Positions 34,316-44,560 of a stretch of DNA of 64,000 nt are shown here, one piece after another (within the stretch, counting starts at the first letter, position 1; each line of letters opens with the position of its first letter). A model generated the notes under the pieces. The model was given only the letters and a program-made list of their open reading frames with translations. It did no database searches and was not told the DNA's origin. This stretch comes from Gibbsiella quercinecans (GTDB taxonomy: Bacteria > Pseudomonadota > Gammaproteobacteria > Enterobacterales > Enterobacteriaceae). Both the position numbers and the translations under genes were made by a program. The stretch lies in NCBI RefSeq assembly GCF_002291425.1, contig NZ_CP014136.1, positions 2,728,001 through 2,792,000 of the forward strand, written 5' to 3'.

Positions 34316-34621
34316 ATGACGGTACGAATTCTGGCGGTATGCGGTTGCGGGCAGGGCAGTTCCATGATCATGAAAATGAAGGTCGACCAGTTCCTTACCC
34401 AGCAGGGTGTGGATCACTCGGTAAACAGCTGTGCGGTGGGGGAATACAAAGCCGAACTGAATGGCGCCGATATCATCATCGCGTCAACCCATGTGGCGAA
34501 TGAGATTGTCGTCAGCGGCAATAAGTATGTCGTCGGGGTGCGCAATATGCTGTCCGCCGCGGATTTCGGTCCGAAACTGATGGCGGTGATTGGCGCGCAT
34601 TTCCCGCACGACATCAAATAA
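34316..34621 (+). CDS. ulaB: ascorbate-specific PTS EIIB component
   Basis: Cytosolic phosphocarrier that takes phosphate from UlaC and hands it to ascorbate at UlaA. It has 101 residues. The phospho-cysteine lies in [17 protein letters not shown] (C9 by comparison with E. coli). [22 protein letters not shown] and FPHDIK close the protein. It lies 14 bp after ulaA with GGAGG in the gap. Confidence 0.96.
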   Translation: MTVRILAVCGCGQGSSMIMKMKVDQFLTQQGVDHSVNSCAVGEYKAELNGADIIIASTHVANEIVVSGNKYVVGVRNMLSAADFGPKLMAVIGAHFPHDIK

Positions 34622-34631
34622 GGGGGCAGTC

Positions 34632-35102
34632 ATGAAATTGAGCGATTCATTGGCGCAAAACAACGCCATTCTCCTGCAGGCCGAAGCCGCGGATTGGCGG
34701 CAGGCGGTGCGGCTGGGCGTTGATTTGCTGGTCGCGGCCGGCGTGGTGGAACCGCGTTATTTTCAGGCCATTATGGACGGCGTCGCCCAGCACGGCCCCT
34801 ACTTTGTGCTGGCGCCGGGCCTGGCGATGCCGCATGGCCGCCCGGAGGAGGGCGTGCTGAAAACCGGGTTTGCATTGGTGACGCTGAAAACGCCGGTGTG
34901 TTTTGGCGATGCGGAAAACGATCCGATCGACATCCTGATCACGTTGGCCGCCGTGGATGCCCAGGTGCATCAGGAGGTGGGCATTATGCAAGTGGTCACT
35001 CTGTTTGAGGATGAAGCCAATTTTGATCGCCTGCGCGCCTGCCGCACCGCGCAGCAGGTACTGGATTTAATCAACCAAACGTCTGCGGCCGCAGTGCGTT
35101 AA
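34632..35102 (+). CDS. ulaC: ascorbate-specific PTS EIIA component
   Basis: Phosphocarrier of the mannitol/fructose EIIA fold that passes phosphate from HPr to UlaB. It has 156 residues from 34632 (AGGGGG upstream), with phospho-histidine H68 in [14 protein letters not shown] at the same position as in E. coli. An in-frame ATG at 34590 would overlap ulaB and add residues the family lacks. The C-terminus [18 protein letters not shown] is conserved. Confidence 0.96.
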   Translation: MKLSDSLAQNNAILLQAEAADWRQAVRLGVDLLVAAGVVEPRYFQAIMDGVAQHGPYFVLAPGLAMPHGRPEEGVLKTGFALVTLKTPVCFGDAENDPIDILITLAAVDAQVHQEVGIMQVVTLFEDEANFDRLRACRTAQQVLDLINQTSAAAVR

Positions 35103-35116
35103 TCAGGAGAAATACG

Positions 35117-35773
35117 ATGGCAAACCCATTACCAATGTTGCAGGTGGCGTTGGACAATCTCGCGCTGAGCGATGCCTTTCAAACGACCCGCCTGATTGCG
35201 GGTGAAGTGGATATTATCGAGGTCGGCACCATCCTGTGCGTGGCGGAAGGGGTACGGGCGGTGCGCGAATTGAAAGCGCTGTATCCGGATCGGATCGTGC
35301 TGGCCGATGCCAAGATTGCCGATGCCGGGAAAATTCTGGCGCGCATGTGTTTTGAAGCCAATGCCGATTGGGTGACCGTTATTTGCTGTGCGGATATTAA
35401 CACGGTGAAAGGTGCGCTGGGCGTGGCGCGGGAGTTTAACGGCGACGTGCAGATCGAACTGACGGGGTTCTGGACCTGGGAGCAGGCGCAGGAATGGCGC
35501 GCGGCCGGAATACAGCAGGTCGTGTACCACCGCAGCCGTGATGCACAGGCTGCCGGCGTGGCATGGGGCGAGGCGGATATCGCCACCGTCCGTCGCCTAG
35601 CCGAAATGGGGTTCAGGGTGACGGTTACCGGCGGTCTGTCGCTGGAAGATCTGCCCTTGTTCAAGGGTATCCCCATCCACGTTTTTATTGCCGGGCGCAG
35701 CATTCGCGATGCGGCTAATCCGGTGGAAGCGGCGCGGCAATTTAAACATACCATTGCCCAACTGTGGGGTTAG
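35117..35773 (+). CDS. ulaD: 3-keto-L-gulonate-6-phosphate decarboxylase
   Basis: Mg2+-dependent decarboxylase of the OMP decarboxylase suprafamily that yields L-xylulose-5-phosphate and CO2. It has 218 residues. The hallmark [12 protein letters not shown] provides the Asp-Lys-Asp catalytic set. LQVALDN near the N-terminus, [32 protein letters not shown] and [15 protein letters not shown] (phosphate-binding) follow. It sits between ulaC and ulaE with 14- and 9-bp gaps. Confidence 0.97.
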   Translation: MANPLPMLQVALDNLALSDAFQTTRLIAGEVDIIEVGTILCVAEGVRAVRELKALYPDRIVLADAKIADAGKILARMCFEANADWVTVICCADINTVKGALGVAREFNGDVQIELTGFWTWEQAQEWRAAGIQQVVYHRSRDAQAAGVAWGEADIATVRRLAEMGFRVTVTGGLSLEDLPLFKGIPIHVFIAGRSIRDAANPVEAARQFKHTIAQLWG

Positions 35774-35782
35774 GGAGCCAGC

Positions 35783-36655
35783 ATGTTGCAAAAAGCCGTT
35801 TCGCTCGGCATCTATGAAAAAGCCCTGCCGCAGGGGGAAGACTGGCTGGCGCGCCTGCAGTTGGCGCGTGAACTGGGGTTCGATTTTGTTGAAATGTCGA
35901 TCGACGAAAGTGATGAACGCCTGGCTAGGCTGGACTGGAGCCGCGAACAGCGCCTGGCGCTGGTGGATGCCGTATTGGTTTCCGGCGTCCGGGTGCCTTC
36001 AATGTGCCTGAGCGCGCATCGGCGCTTCCCGTTGGGCAGCGAAGACGACGGCGTGCGGGCGCAGGGGCTGTCGATCATGCAAAAGGCCATCCAACTGGCG
36101 CAGGATACCGGTATCCGGTTGATCCAACTGGCGGGCTACGATGTTTATTACCAGCAGAGCAACGGGGATACCCGTGCCCGGTTCCGTGCCGGGTTGGCGC
36201 AAGCGGTGGAAATGGCCAGCCGCGCGCAGGTGATGCTGGCAATGGAGATCATGGATTATCCGCTGATGAATTCAATCAGCAAGGCGTTGGGCTATGCCCA
36301 TTATCTGAATAACCCGTGGTTCCAGCTCTACCCGGATATTGGCAACCTGTCTGCCTGGGATAACGACGTGCAGATGGAGCTGGCGGCGGGGCGTGGGCAT
36401 ATCGTGGCGGTACACGTTAAGGATACCCGGCCGGGCCAGTTTAAGAACGTGCCGTTTGGTGATGGGGTGGTTGAGTTTGACGCGTGCTTTGAAACGTTGT
36501 TGAACAGCGGTTACTGCGGCCCGTATTTGATTGAAATGTGGAGTGAAACCGCCGCCGATCCAGTTAGTGAGGTCAGCGCGGCGCGCGCCTGGGTGGTGGC
36601 GCAGATGCGCCGCGCCGGGCTAACGATAGGAGCAGGATCATGCTGGAGCAATTAA
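35783..36655 (+). CDS. ulaE: L-xylulose-5-phosphate 3-epimerase
   Basis: Epimerises L-xylulose-5-phosphate to L-ribulose-5-phosphate in ascorbate breakdown. It has 290 residues of TIM-barrel, AP-endonuclease-2-like fold. LGIYEKAL is the family opening; [37 protein letters not shown] (metal Glu), [26 protein letters not shown] and [10 protein letters not shown] supply the metal and substrate residues. Its last 16 bases overlap ulaF. The C-terminal tail GSCWSN is created by reading through the ulaF start region. Confidence 0.96.
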   Translation: MLQKAVSLGIYEKALPQGEDWLARLQLARELGFDFVEMSIDESDERLARLDWSREQRLALVDAVLVSGVRVPSMCLSAHRRFPLGSEDDGVRAQGLSIMQKAIQLAQDTGIRLIQLAGYDVYYQQSNGDTRARFRAGLAQAVEMASRAQVMLAMEIMDYPLMNSISKALGYAHYLNNPWFQLYPDIGNLSAWDNDVQMELAAGRGHIVAVHVKDTRPGQFKNVPFGDGVVEFDACFETLLNSGYCGPYLIEMWSETAADPVSEVSAARAWVVAQMRRAGLTIGAGSCWSN

Positions 36656-37329
36656 AACAGCAGGTATTCGCCGCCAATATGGCGCTGCCGGCGCATGGGC
36701 TGGTGACCTATACCTGGGGCAACGTCAGCGGTATCGATCGGGCGCGCCAATGGGTGGTGATTAAACCCAGCGGCGTCCCTTATGCCGAGTTACAGCCTGC
36801 GGATATGGTGGTGGTTAATATGGCCGGCGAGGTGGTGGAAGGGGCGCTGCGCCCCTCATCGGATACGCCCACGCATTTGGTGTTGTACCAGCAGTATCCG
36901 CAACTGGGCGGCATTGTGCACACCCATTCCACGCATGCAACCGCCTGGGCGCAGGCCGGCAAGCCGATTCCGGCGCTTGGCACCACCCATGCGGATTATT
37001 TTGCCGGGGATATTCCCTGCACTCGCGGGCTGTCGGCCGGTGAGGTGGCGCAGGCGTATGAGCATCATACCGGATTAGTGATTGTTGAAACCTTGGCCGA
37101 TCACGAGCCGCTGCATACGCCGGGGATTGTGGTATATCAGCACGGGCCGTTCTGCTGGGGGAAAACGCCGGAGGAAGCGGTGCACAATGCGGTCGTCATG
37201 GAGGAGGTGGCAAAGATGGCATGGATTAGCTGTGGTATTAACCGGGATATTCGGCCTATCGATGAGCACCTGATGGAAAAGCATTTTAGCCGTAAGCATG
37301 GCCCCGGTGCTTATTATGGGCAGGGGTAA
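36640..37329 (+). CDS. ulaF: L-ribulose-5-phosphate 4-epimerase UlaF
   Basis: Zn2+ enzyme of the class II aldolase/AraD fold that converts L-ribulose-5-phosphate to D-xylulose-5-phosphate and joins the pentose phosphate pathway. It has 229 residues. [22 protein letters not shown]-like [41 protein letters not shown] (zinc His pair), GTTHADYF and the C-terminal [10 protein letters not shown] are conserved. Its start lies inside ulaE, which indicates translational coupling. It is last gene of the ula operon. Confidence 0.96.
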   Translation: MLEQLKQQVFAANMALPAHGLVTYTWGNVSGIDRARQWVVIKPSGVPYAELQPADMVVVNMAGEVVEGALRPSSDTPTHLVLYQQYPQLGGIVHTHSTHATAWAQAGKPIPALGTTHADYFAGDIPCTRGLSAGEVAQAYEHHTGLVIVETLADHEPLHTPGIVVYQHGPFCWGKTPEEAVHNAVVMEEVAKMAWISCGINRDIRPIDEHLMEKHFSRKHGPGAYYGQG

Positions 37330-37686
37330 TTTATCAGGGGAGGTTTCGCCGCTGATAATGGCGATAATACCCGGGTTTTCTGTGGCGCTGCAGCCTGCGC
37401 CATATCAGGCGGCCGCTGCGCGGCTGCCCTCACTGTGTCACTGCGCATAGGCTAATCCGCCGTTCGGCGCCTTCAATGGCTTCAACCCCCGTGCTCCATT
37501 TCCCCAAAATGCCCATATAAAAAAAGCGGGTTATGAATCGCCTGTGCTCAAACTGTTTTGCGAGGATGACGATACGGCAAAAATACGCAATTCGTCGTGT
37601 AATCATCACCAAACTGTTACCTCTATCACGCATAAATGTTTTTGTTTGGTTAACTCTTGGCTTGTTTGTTGGTTTTTGATTACAAT

Positions 37687-37727
37687 CATGAGCGAAAACG
37701 AACATGTTAGAGCTATTTCGAACATTT
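37687..37727. promoter_or_regulatory. GlpR operator sites in the glpD leader
   Basis: CATGAGCGAAAACGAACATG (37687-37706) matches the GlpR consensus WATKYTCGWWAWCGAMCATW at about 16 of 20 positions. A second right half-site, TTCGAACATT, ends at 37726. They sit directly before the Shine-Dalgarno GGAGG of glpD, as expected for repression. The rest of the 411-bp gap (37330-37740) shows a small TGGCGC/GCGCCA hairpin after ulaF and no other assignable element; a GTGTAATCATCACC stretch near 37600 is a poor CRP match. Confidence 0.75.
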
Positions 37728-37740
37728 GGAGGGAATCGAC

Positions 37741-39249
37741 GTGGAAACCAAAGACTTGATCGTTATCGGTGGTGGCATTAACGGTGCCGGCATCGCGGCG
37801 GATGCTGCCGGCCGCGGGCTGTCCGTACTGCTACTGGAAGCGCAAGACTTGGCCTGCGCTACGTCTTCCGCCAGTTCCAAACTGATTCACGGTGGCCTGC
37901 GTTATCTGGAACACTACGAATTCCGCCTGGTCAGCGAGGCGCTGGCCGAGCGCGAGGTGCTGTTGAAACTGGCGCCGCACATTGCTTTTCCCATGCGTTT
38001 CCGTCTGCCGCACCAGCCGCATTTGCGCCCGGCGTGGATGATCCGCACCGGGCTGTTCCTGTACGACCATCTGGGCAAACGCACCAGCCTGCCGGGCAGC
38101 AAGGGCTTGCGCTTTGGCTCTGACTCGGTGTTAAAACCTTCGTTAACGCGCGGTTTCGAATATTCCGACTGCTGGGTTGATGATGCGCGCCTGGTGGTGT
38201 TGAACGCGCAGGAAGTGGTCGAACGCGGCGGCGAAGTGCGCACCCGCACCAGGGTTACCCGCGCCTGGCGTGAAGACGGCGTATGGGTGGTCGAAGCCAC
38301 GGACGTCGACAGTGGCAAAACTCTCAGCTGGCGCGCCAAAGGTCTGGTCAACGCCACCGGCCCGTGGGTCAAACACTTCTTCGACGATGGCCTGCAGTTG
38401 AAATCGCCTTACGGTATCCGCCTGATCAAGGGCAGCCACATCGTGGTGCCGAAGGCGCATAACCAGCCGCAGGCGTATATCCTGCAGAATGAAGACCACC
38501 GCATTGTGTTCGTCATCCCGTGGCTGGATGAATTCTCCATCATCGGCACCACGGATGTGGAATATCACGGCGATCCCAAAGACGTGAAGATTGACGATAG
38601 CGAAATCGACTACCTGCTGAAGGTCTACAACGATCACTTCAAGAAGCAACTGGGCCGTAATGATATCGTCTGGACTTATTCCGGCGTGCGCCCGCTGTGC
38701 GATGACGAATCGGATTCGCCGCAGGCCATCACCCGCGATTACACGCTGGATGTGCATGACGATCAGGGCAAGGCGCCGTTGCTGTCGGTGTTCGGCGGCA
38801 AGCTCACCACCTACCGCAAGCTGGCGGAGCACGCGTTGGAAAAACTGGCGCGCTACTACCCGAAAGCCGGCCCGGCCTGGACTAAAAACGGCGCCCTGCC
38901 CGGCAGCGATATCGGCGGCGATCGTGACAGCTATGCCGCCAAACTGCGCCGCAAGCACGGCTGGCTGCCGGAGGCGCTGGCCCGCCGCTATGCGCGCACC
39001 TACGGTAGCCACAGCGAACAGATCCTGGCCGGCGCCAACGGCCTGGCCGATCTGGGTGAAGCGTTTGGCCACGGGCTGTATGAGGCGGAGCTGCGCTATC
39101 TGGTGGCGAAAGAGTGGGTGGTGGAACTCGACGATGCTATCTGGCGCCGCACCAAACTGGGCATGTGGCTGGACGAAGCGCAGCAGGCGCGCGTTAAAGA
39201 ATGGCTGGCCCAGCACAGTAAACCGAAAACGCTGTCGTTGGCCTCGTAA
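37741..39249 (+). CDS. glpD: aerobic glycerol-3-phosphate dehydrogenase
   Basis: Membrane-associated FAD enzyme that oxidises glycerol-3-phosphate to dihydroxyacetone phosphate and reduces ubiquinone. It has 502 residues. The start is GTG at 37741, giving VETKDLIVIGGGINGAGIAADAAGRG like the E. coli N-terminus, with GGAGG upstream; a TTG 15 bases earlier falls on the operator and is rejected. The FAD site is GGGINGAG, and SSKLIHGGLRYLEHYEFRLV and FGGKLTTYRKLAEHALE are signature motifs. GlpR-like sites precede it. Confidence 0.97.
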   Translation: METKDLIVIGGGINGAGIAADAAGRGLSVLLLEAQDLACATSSASSKLIHGGLRYLEHYEFRLVSEALAEREVLLKLAPHIAFPMRFRLPHQPHLRPAWMIRTGLFLYDHLGKRTSLPGSKGLRFGSDSVLKPSLTRGFEYSDCWVDDARLVVLNAQEVVERGGEVRTRTRVTRAWREDGVWVVEATDVDSGKTLSWRAKGLVNATGPWVKHFFDDGLQLKSPYGIRLIKGSHIVVPKAHNQPQAYILQNEDHRIVFVIPWLDEFSIIGTTDVEYHGDPKDVKIDDSEIDYLLKVYNDHFKKQLGRNDIVWTYSGVRPLCDDESDSPQAITRDYTLDVHDDQGKAPLLSVFGGKLTTYRKLAEHALEKLARYYPKAGPAWTKNGALPGSDIGGDRDSYAAKLRRKHGWLPEALARRYARTYGSHSEQILAGANGLADLGEAFGHGLYEAELRYLVAKEWVVELDDAIWRRTKLGMWLDEAQQARVKEWLAQHSKPKTLSLAS

Positions 39250-39264
39250 GCCCGCGCGCTAACA

Positions 39265-39288
39265 CCACAGGGGCAACCGCCCCTGTGG
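39265..39288. terminator. hairpin between convergent glpD and glgP
   Basis: CCACAGGGGC-AACC-GCCCCTGTGG is a perfect 10-bp stem with a tetraloop, 16 bp after glpD and 13 bp after glgP. It lacks U runs on either strand but its symmetry suits a shared transcript end. Confidence 0.55.
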
Positions 39289-39300
39289 CCTGCCCCGGCA

Positions 39301-41748
39301 TTACAGCTTGATCGGCTCGATGTGCCAGATTTCGTCCGCGTACTCCTGAATGGTGCGATCGGAAGAGAAATACCCCATATTGGCGATGTTCAGCACTGTA
39401 CGCCGCGTCCAGTCATCCTGGTTGCTGTAGACCTCATCCACCCGATCCTGCATGTCCACATAGCTGCGGTAATCTGCCAGCAACTGGTAGTGATCGCCCA
39501 AATTCACCAGTGAATCAAACAGGTTGCTATAGCGGTTTGGCTCGCCCGGGCTGAACGTGCCGGTGGCAATCTGCGTCAGCGCCTGGTGCAATTCGGCATC
39601 CTGCTCGTAATAGCTGCGCGGGTTATAGCCGTTCGCCCGCAGCGCCTCCACTTGCTCAGCGGTATTGCCGAAAATAAAGATGTTGTCTTCGCCCACGTGT
39701 TCCAGCATTTCCACGTTGGCGCCGTCCAGCGTGCCGATGGTCAGCGCACCGTTGAGCGCGAACTTCATATTACTGGTGCCGGAGGCTTCGGTGCCGGCCA
39801 ACGATATCTGTTCGGAAAGATCCGCCGCCGGGATGATCAACTGCGCCAGGCTAACGCTGTAGTTGGGGATAAACACCACCTTGAGATGATCGTGCATGCG
39901 CGGATCGTTGTTGATCACCTGCGCCACGTCGTTGATCAAGCGGATGATCTGTTTTGCCGCATAGTAAGCGGAAGCTGCTTTGCCGGCGAAAATCACCACG
40001 CGCGGCACGCTTTCGGCATCCGGATCCTGCAGCAGGCGATTATAGCGGGTGATCACGTGCAGCACGTTGAGTAACTGCCGTTTGTACTCGTGAATGCGCT
40101 TGATCTGCACGTCGAACAGCGCGTCCGGGTTGAGCACCACGTTAAGGTTGCGGGCGATCCAAATCGCCAGCCGCCGTTTGTTTTGCTGCTTGGCATCGTG
40201 GATCAACTGCAGAAAGCTGGGGTAATCCACGTTCGCTTTGATTTCGCTCAGTTGGCTCAGGTTGGTACGCCAGTGCTGGCCGATGGCATCGTCCAGCACC
40301 GTGGAAAGCGGTGGGTTAGCCAGCCCCAGCCAGCGGCGCGGCGTGACCCCGTTAGTCTTATTACAAAAGCGCGTGGGGAAGATACGGGCGAAATCGGCAA
40401 ACAGCGATTGCACCATCAGTTCGGAGTGCAGCGCGGAAACCCCGTTCACCTTATGGCTGGCCACCACCGCCAGCCAGGCCATACGCACCTGCCGGCCGTG
40501 GGCCTCGTCAATGATGGAAACCCGCGCCAGCAGCTCGTTATCGCCGGGCACCAGTTCCTGCACGTGCTTCAGAAAGTGATCGTTGATCTCGAAGATCAGT
40601 TGCAGATGGCGCGGCAGGATCTTGCCCAGCATGTCCACCGGCCAGGTTTCCAGCGCTTCGCTCATCAATGTGTGGTTGGTATAGGAGAAGACTTGCGCCG
40701 TTACCGCCCAGGCGTCTTGCCAACTGTATTTGTGCTCATCAATCAATAGCCGCATCAGCTCGGGGATCGACAATACCGGGTGCGTATCATTCAGGTGAAT
40801 GGCGATTTTGTCGGCCAGGTTGTCGAAGCTTTTATGCATCCACCAGTGGCGGTTGAGGATATCCTGCACCGTGGCCGACACCAGAAAATACTCCTGGCGC
40901 AGGCGCAGCTCGCGGCCGGAATAGGTGGAATCGTCTGGGTAGAGCACGCGTGACACGTTCTCCGAGTGGTTTTTATCCTCAACCGCCGCAAAATAATCCC
41001 CCTGGTTAAACTTACCCAGGTTGATTTCATTACTCGCTTGCGCGCTCCACAACCGCAGCGTGTTGGTGGCGGCGGTATCAAAGCCGGGTATCACCTGGTC
41101 ATAAGCAATCGCCAAGACTTCTTCGGTCTCCAGCCAGCGGGTTTTCAGCCCCTCCTGCTGAATACGGCCGCCAAAGCGCACTTTGTAGCGGGTGTTATGG
41201 CGCGGGAATTCCCATGGGTTGCCGTATTCCAGCCAGTAATCCGGCGATTCCATCTGCTGGCCGTTAACAATATTCTGCTTGAACATGCCGTATTCATAAC
41301 GGATGCCGTAACCGCAGCCCGGCAGCGCCAGCGTCGCCAGTGAATCCAGGAAACAGGCGGCCAGGCGCCCCAGCCCGCCGTTGCCAAGACCGGGATCGTT
41401 CTCTTCCTCCAGCAGTTCGCTCAGATCCAGCCCCATATCATTGAGCGCTTTATCGATGTCGTGATAAATCCCCATCGACAGCAGCGCGTTCGATAGCGTC
41501 CGGCCAATCAGGAACTCCATCGACAGGTAATAGACCTGCCGCACATCCTGCGACAGCTGGGCGCGGCTGGAGCGCAACCAGCGCTCCACCATACGATCGC
41601 GCACCGCAAACAGCGTGGCGTTCAGCCAATCGTGCTTAGTGGCAATGGCCGGGTCCTTGCCGACAATAAACATCAGTTTATAGGCGATGGAATGTTTCAG
41701 CGCTTCCACACTGACCGTGGGTGAGGTGTAACTAAACGGTGAAGTCAT
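39301..41748 (-). CDS. glgP: glycogen phosphorylase
   Basis: Pyridoxal-phosphate enzyme that releases glucose-1-phosphate from glycogen ends. It has 815 residues from the start at 41748, the E. coli length; the frame stays open 81 codons further into glgA, but that extension has no family match. The PLP site is [27 protein letters not shown], preceded by [29 protein letters not shown]. The substrate loop [19 protein letters not shown] is typical. It is last of the glgBXCAP operon, 25 bp after glgA. Confidence 0.97.
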   Translation of the reverse strand: MTSPFSYTSPTVSVEALKHSIAYKLMFIVGKDPAIATKHDWLNATLFAVRDRMVERWLRSSRAQLSQDVRQVYYLSMEFLIGRTLSNALLSMGIYHDIDKALNDMGLDLSELLEEENDPGLGNGGLGRLAACFLDSLATLALPGCGYGIRYEYGMFKQNIVNGQQMESPDYWLEYGNPWEFPRHNTRYKVRFGGRIQQEGLKTRWLETEEVLAIAYDQVIPGFDTAATNTLRLWSAQASNEINLGKFNQGDYFAAVEDKNHSENVSRVLYPDDSTYSGRELRLRQEYFLVSATVQDILNRHWWMHKSFDNLADKIAIHLNDTHPVLSIPELMRLLIDEHKYSWQDAWAVTAQVFSYTNHTLMSEALETWPVDMLGKILPRHLQLIFEINDHFLKHVQELVPGDNELLARVSIIDEAHGRQVRMAWLAVVASHKVNGVSALHSELMVQSLFADFARIFPTRFCNKTNGVTPRRWLGLANPPLSTVLDDAIGQHWRTNLSQLSEIKANVDYPSFLQLIHDAKQQNKRRLAIWIARNLNVVLNPDALFDVQIKRIHEYKRQLLNVLHVITRYNRLLQDPDAESVPRVVIFAGKAASAYYAAKQIIRLINDVAQVINNDPRMHDHLKVVFIPNYSVSLAQLIIPAADLSEQISLAGTEASGTSNMKFALNGALTIGTLDGANVEMLEHVGEDNIFIFGNTAEQVEALRANGYNPRSYYEQDAELHQALTQIATGTFSPGEPNRYSNLFDSLVNLGDHYQLLADYRSYVDMQDRVDEVYSNQDDWTRRTVLNIANMGYFSSDRTIQEYADEIWHIEPIKL

Positions 41749-41773
41749 AGCTGTGAGATCCCATGTAGCGTGA

Positions 41774-43207
41774 TTACAACAAGCGTTGATAAAGCGACAG
41801 ATACGCCTTGGCCGCAACGTGCCAGCCAAAGTCCAGCCCCATGGCGTAGCGTTGCACATGGCGCCAGTGTTTCTGCCGGCTCCACAGCACCATGGCGCGC
41901 CGGATAGCATTCCCCAGCGCTTTGGCGTCACTATCATCAAACACAAACCCACTGGCGGTGCCGTCGGCCAGGTTTTCCAGCGCGCAGTCAACCACCGTAT
42001 CCGCCAGGCCGCCGGTGCGGCGCACCAACGGCAGCGTGCCGTATTTCAGCCCGTAGAGCTGGGTCAGCCCACAGGGCTCAAAACGGCTTGGCACCATGAT
42101 CACGTCCGCGCCGCCGATGATGCGATGCGAAAACGCCTCGTGATAACCAATCTGCACCCCCACCTGCTCGGGGTAATCGGCCGCTGCCGCCAGAAAGGCC
42201 TGCTGTAGCACCGCATCCCCGGCACCGAGCAGCACCAACTGCCCCCCCTGATCCAGCAGCGCGGGCAGGGCTTCCAGCACCAGATCCAACCCTTTCTGGC
42301 TGGTGAGCCGGCTGACCACAGCGAATACCGGCAGCGATTCGTCCGCCTTCAGCCCCATGGCCCGTTGCAGGTACACCTTGTTTCTGGCCTTTTCTTTCAG
42401 ATTGTCGGCGTCATAGCGGGCGCTCAGGCGCACGTCATGCGCCGGATCCCAAATTTTTTCATCCACGCCGTTGAGGATGCCGCTCAGCCGCCCCTGCCGA
42501 TGCCGTTCCTGCAATAACCCTTCCATCCCGTAGCCAAACTCCGGCCGGGTGATCTCGCGGGCATAGGTCGGGCTGACGGCGGTAATATGGTCAGCATAGA
42601 ACAAACCGGCCTTCAGGTAGGACATTTGGCCGTGGAACTCCAGGCCGTAGACGTTGTAAAACGCCGGCGGCAACCACAGTTCGCTCACGTGGTGGGCGGA
42701 GAACAGCCCCTGATAAGCCAGGTTATGCACGGTGAAAATCGCGCGCGCCGGGTAGCCGTTGGCCGCCAGATAGGCGCAGGCCAGGCCCGCATGCCAGTCG
42801 TGCGCATGCACCAACTCCGGCCGCCAGTAGCGATCCAGCCCCTTGGCCAGCTCGCAGGCCATCCAGCCCAGCAGCGCGAAGCGCAGGTGGTTATCGGCAT
42901 AGGCGTACATTGACTGATCGTGATACGGGCTGCCTGGGCGATCGTACAGCCAGGGGGCATCAATCAGGTAAACGCCAACCCCCTGATAAACGCCGTAACG
43001 CAGCCCGACGCGGCCGGCAAACGAGTCAATCTCGGCCACCATCGCCGTGTCGGGGATACCTTTGAAGACGTCGGTAAAGCCCGGCAACAGCACCCGGACA
43101 TCAGCACCCTCGGCAATTTCCGCTGCCGGCAATGCCCCTACAACGTCTGCAAGCCCTCCTGTTTTCAGCAGGGGGAACATCTCAGAGCATACGTGTAATA
43201 CCTGCAT
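41774..43207 (-). CDS. glgA: glycogen synthase (ADP-glucose)
   Basis: GT5 glycosyltransferase that adds glucose from ADP-glucose to glycogen. It has 477 residues, identical in length to E. coli. The N-terminal [13 protein letters not shown] carries the ADP-glucose-binding lysine (K15). [16 protein letters not shown], the second-domain [20 protein letters not shown] and [30 protein letters not shown] (catalytic Glu) are clear. The frame is open upstream to 43420, but homology begins at [13 protein letters not shown]. It lies between glgC and glgP. Confidence 0.98.
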   Translation of the reverse strand: MQVLHVCSEMFPLLKTGGLADVVGALPAAEIAEGADVRVLLPGFTDVFKGIPDTAMVAEIDSFAGRVGLRYGVYQGVGVYLIDAPWLYDRPGSPYHDQSMYAYADNHLRFALLGWMACELAKGLDRYWRPELVHAHDWHAGLACAYLAANGYPARAIFTVHNLAYQGLFSAHHVSELWLPPAFYNVYGLEFHGQMSYLKAGLFYADHITAVSPTYAREITRPEFGYGMEGLLQERHRQGRLSGILNGVDEKIWDPAHDVRLSARYDADNLKEKARNKVYLQRAMGLKADESLPVFAVVSRLTSQKGLDLVLEALPALLDQGGQLVLLGAGDAVLQQAFLAAAADYPEQVGVQIGYHEAFSHRIIGGADVIMVPSRFEPCGLTQLYGLKYGTLPLVRRTGGLADTVVDCALENLADGTASGFVFDDSDAKALGNAIRRAMVLWSRQKHWRHVQRYAMGLDFGWHVAAKAYLSLYQRLL

Positions 43208-43269
43208 TATCACTCCTGAAATTCGGCTTAATTCCTTTGAGAGAGATATAGGGGAGCAGCGGGCTTTCC

Positions 43270-44547
43270 CTACAATTTCGACAACATGTCGCGCGTTACC
43301 AGCACAATCCCGCCTTCGGAGCGGTAAAAGCGTTTGCTGTCTTCGTCGGCGTTCTCGCCTATCACCATCCCTTCCGGGATCTGGCAGGCCCGATCGATAA
43401 CGCAGCGCCGCAGGCGGCAAGAGCGGCCCACGTTCACGTCGGGGAGCAATATCGCCGAATCAATATGGCAAAAAGAGTTCACCCGCACGCGCGGGAACAG
43501 CACCGAGTGCACCACCACGGAACCCGAGACGATGCAGCCGCCGGAAACCAGCGAGTTCATGGTCATGCCGTGGCTGCCGGAGCGATCCTGCACAAACTTG
43601 GCCGGCGGCAGGGGCTCCATATGCGTGCGGATGGGCCAGGCGCGATCGTACATATCCAGCTCCGGGGTCACCGAAGCCAGATCCAGATTGGCACGCCAAT
43701 AGGCGTCCAGCGTGCCCACGTCCCGCCAGTACGGCGGCAGGTCGGGGTTGCTGGTTACGCAGGACAGCGTGAAAGGGTGCGCCCAGGCGGCCTGCTGGGC
43801 GGTGATTTTCGGGATCAGGTCTTTGCCGAAGTCGTGGCTGGACGACAGCACTGACATATCTTCTTCCAGCAGTTGGAACAGATATTCGGCGTCAAAAATG
43901 TAAATCCCCATGCTGGCCAGCGCCATATCGGGGTTGTCCGGCATGGCCGGCGGATCGGCCGGTTTTTCCAGAAACGCCATGATGCGCCCTTGGTCATCGA
44001 CGCTCATCACGCCGAACTCAGACGCTTCGCCGCGCGGCACCGGAATGCAGGCCACGGTACACAGGGCACCTTTTTCCACGTGGTCGATCAACATGCGCGA
44101 ATAATCCATTTTATAGATGTGATCGCCGGCCAGGATGACCACATATTCCGCGTTATAGCGGCGGATGATATCCAGGTTCTGATAAACCGCGTCGGCGGTT
44201 CCCTTGTACCAATGCTCGGTGCTCAGGCGCTGTTGGGCGGGGAGCAGGTCGACAAACTCGTTCATTTCTTCATTCAGAAACGACCAGCCGCGCTGAATAT
44301 GCTGCACCAGAGTATGGGATTGATATTGGGTGATCACGCCGATCCGGCGAATGCCGGAGTTTAGGCAGTTGGATAAGGCAAAATCGATGATGCGGAACTT
44401 GCCGCCAAAGTGAACGGCAGGCTTGGCGCGGTTTGAAGTTAAATTTTTCAAACGCGAACCGCGGCCACCGGCCAGGATAAGCGCGACGGATTTAATCGGT
44501 AGTTGGCGTGCCAACATCAGGGGGTCGTTATTTTCAAACCTAACCAT
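43270..44547 (-). CDS. glgC: glucose-1-phosphate adenylyltransferase
   Basis: Makes ADP-glucose from glucose-1-phosphate and ATP, the committed and allosterically controlled step of glycogen synthesis. It has 425 residues from 44547. The nucleotidyltransferase motif is [34 protein letters not shown] and [13 protein letters not shown] lie in the active site; the C-terminal beta-helix contains [15 protein letters not shown]. It is 13 bp after glgX. An AAGGAG Shine-Dalgarno, which also fits the ANGGA CsrA core, precedes the ATG. Confidence 0.98.
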   Translation of the reverse strand: MVRFENNDPLMLARQLPIKSVALILAGGRGSRLKNLTSNRAKPAVHFGGKFRIIDFALSNCLNSGIRRIGVITQYQSHTLVQHIQRGWSFLNEEMNEFVDLLPAQQRLSTEHWYKGTADAVYQNLDIIRRYNAEYVVILAGDHIYKMDYSRMLIDHVEKGALCTVACIPVPRGEASEFGVMSVDDQGRIMAFLEKPADPPAMPDNPDMALASMGIYIFDAEYLFQLLEEDMSVLSSSHDFGKDLIPKITAQQAAWAHPFTLSCVTSNPDLPPYWRDVGTLDAYWRANLDLASVTPELDMYDRAWPIRTHMEPLPPAKFVQDRSGSHGMTMNSLVSGGCIVSGSVVVHSVLFPRVRVNSFCHIDSAILLPDVNVGRSCRLRRCVIDRACQIPEGMVIGENADEDSKRFYRSEGGIVLVTRDMLSKL

Positions 44548-44560
44548 AGCGGACTCCTTA

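Noticed and set aside
37430-37705. 91-codon minus-strand frame between ulaF and glpD
   Set aside because: Overlaps the GlpR operators and glpD promoter region, has no ribosome binding site and no recognisable family.
41749-41991. N-terminal extension of glgP by 81 codons
   Set aside because: Runs into glgA coding sequence; homology and length match begin at [10 protein letters not shown] (41748).
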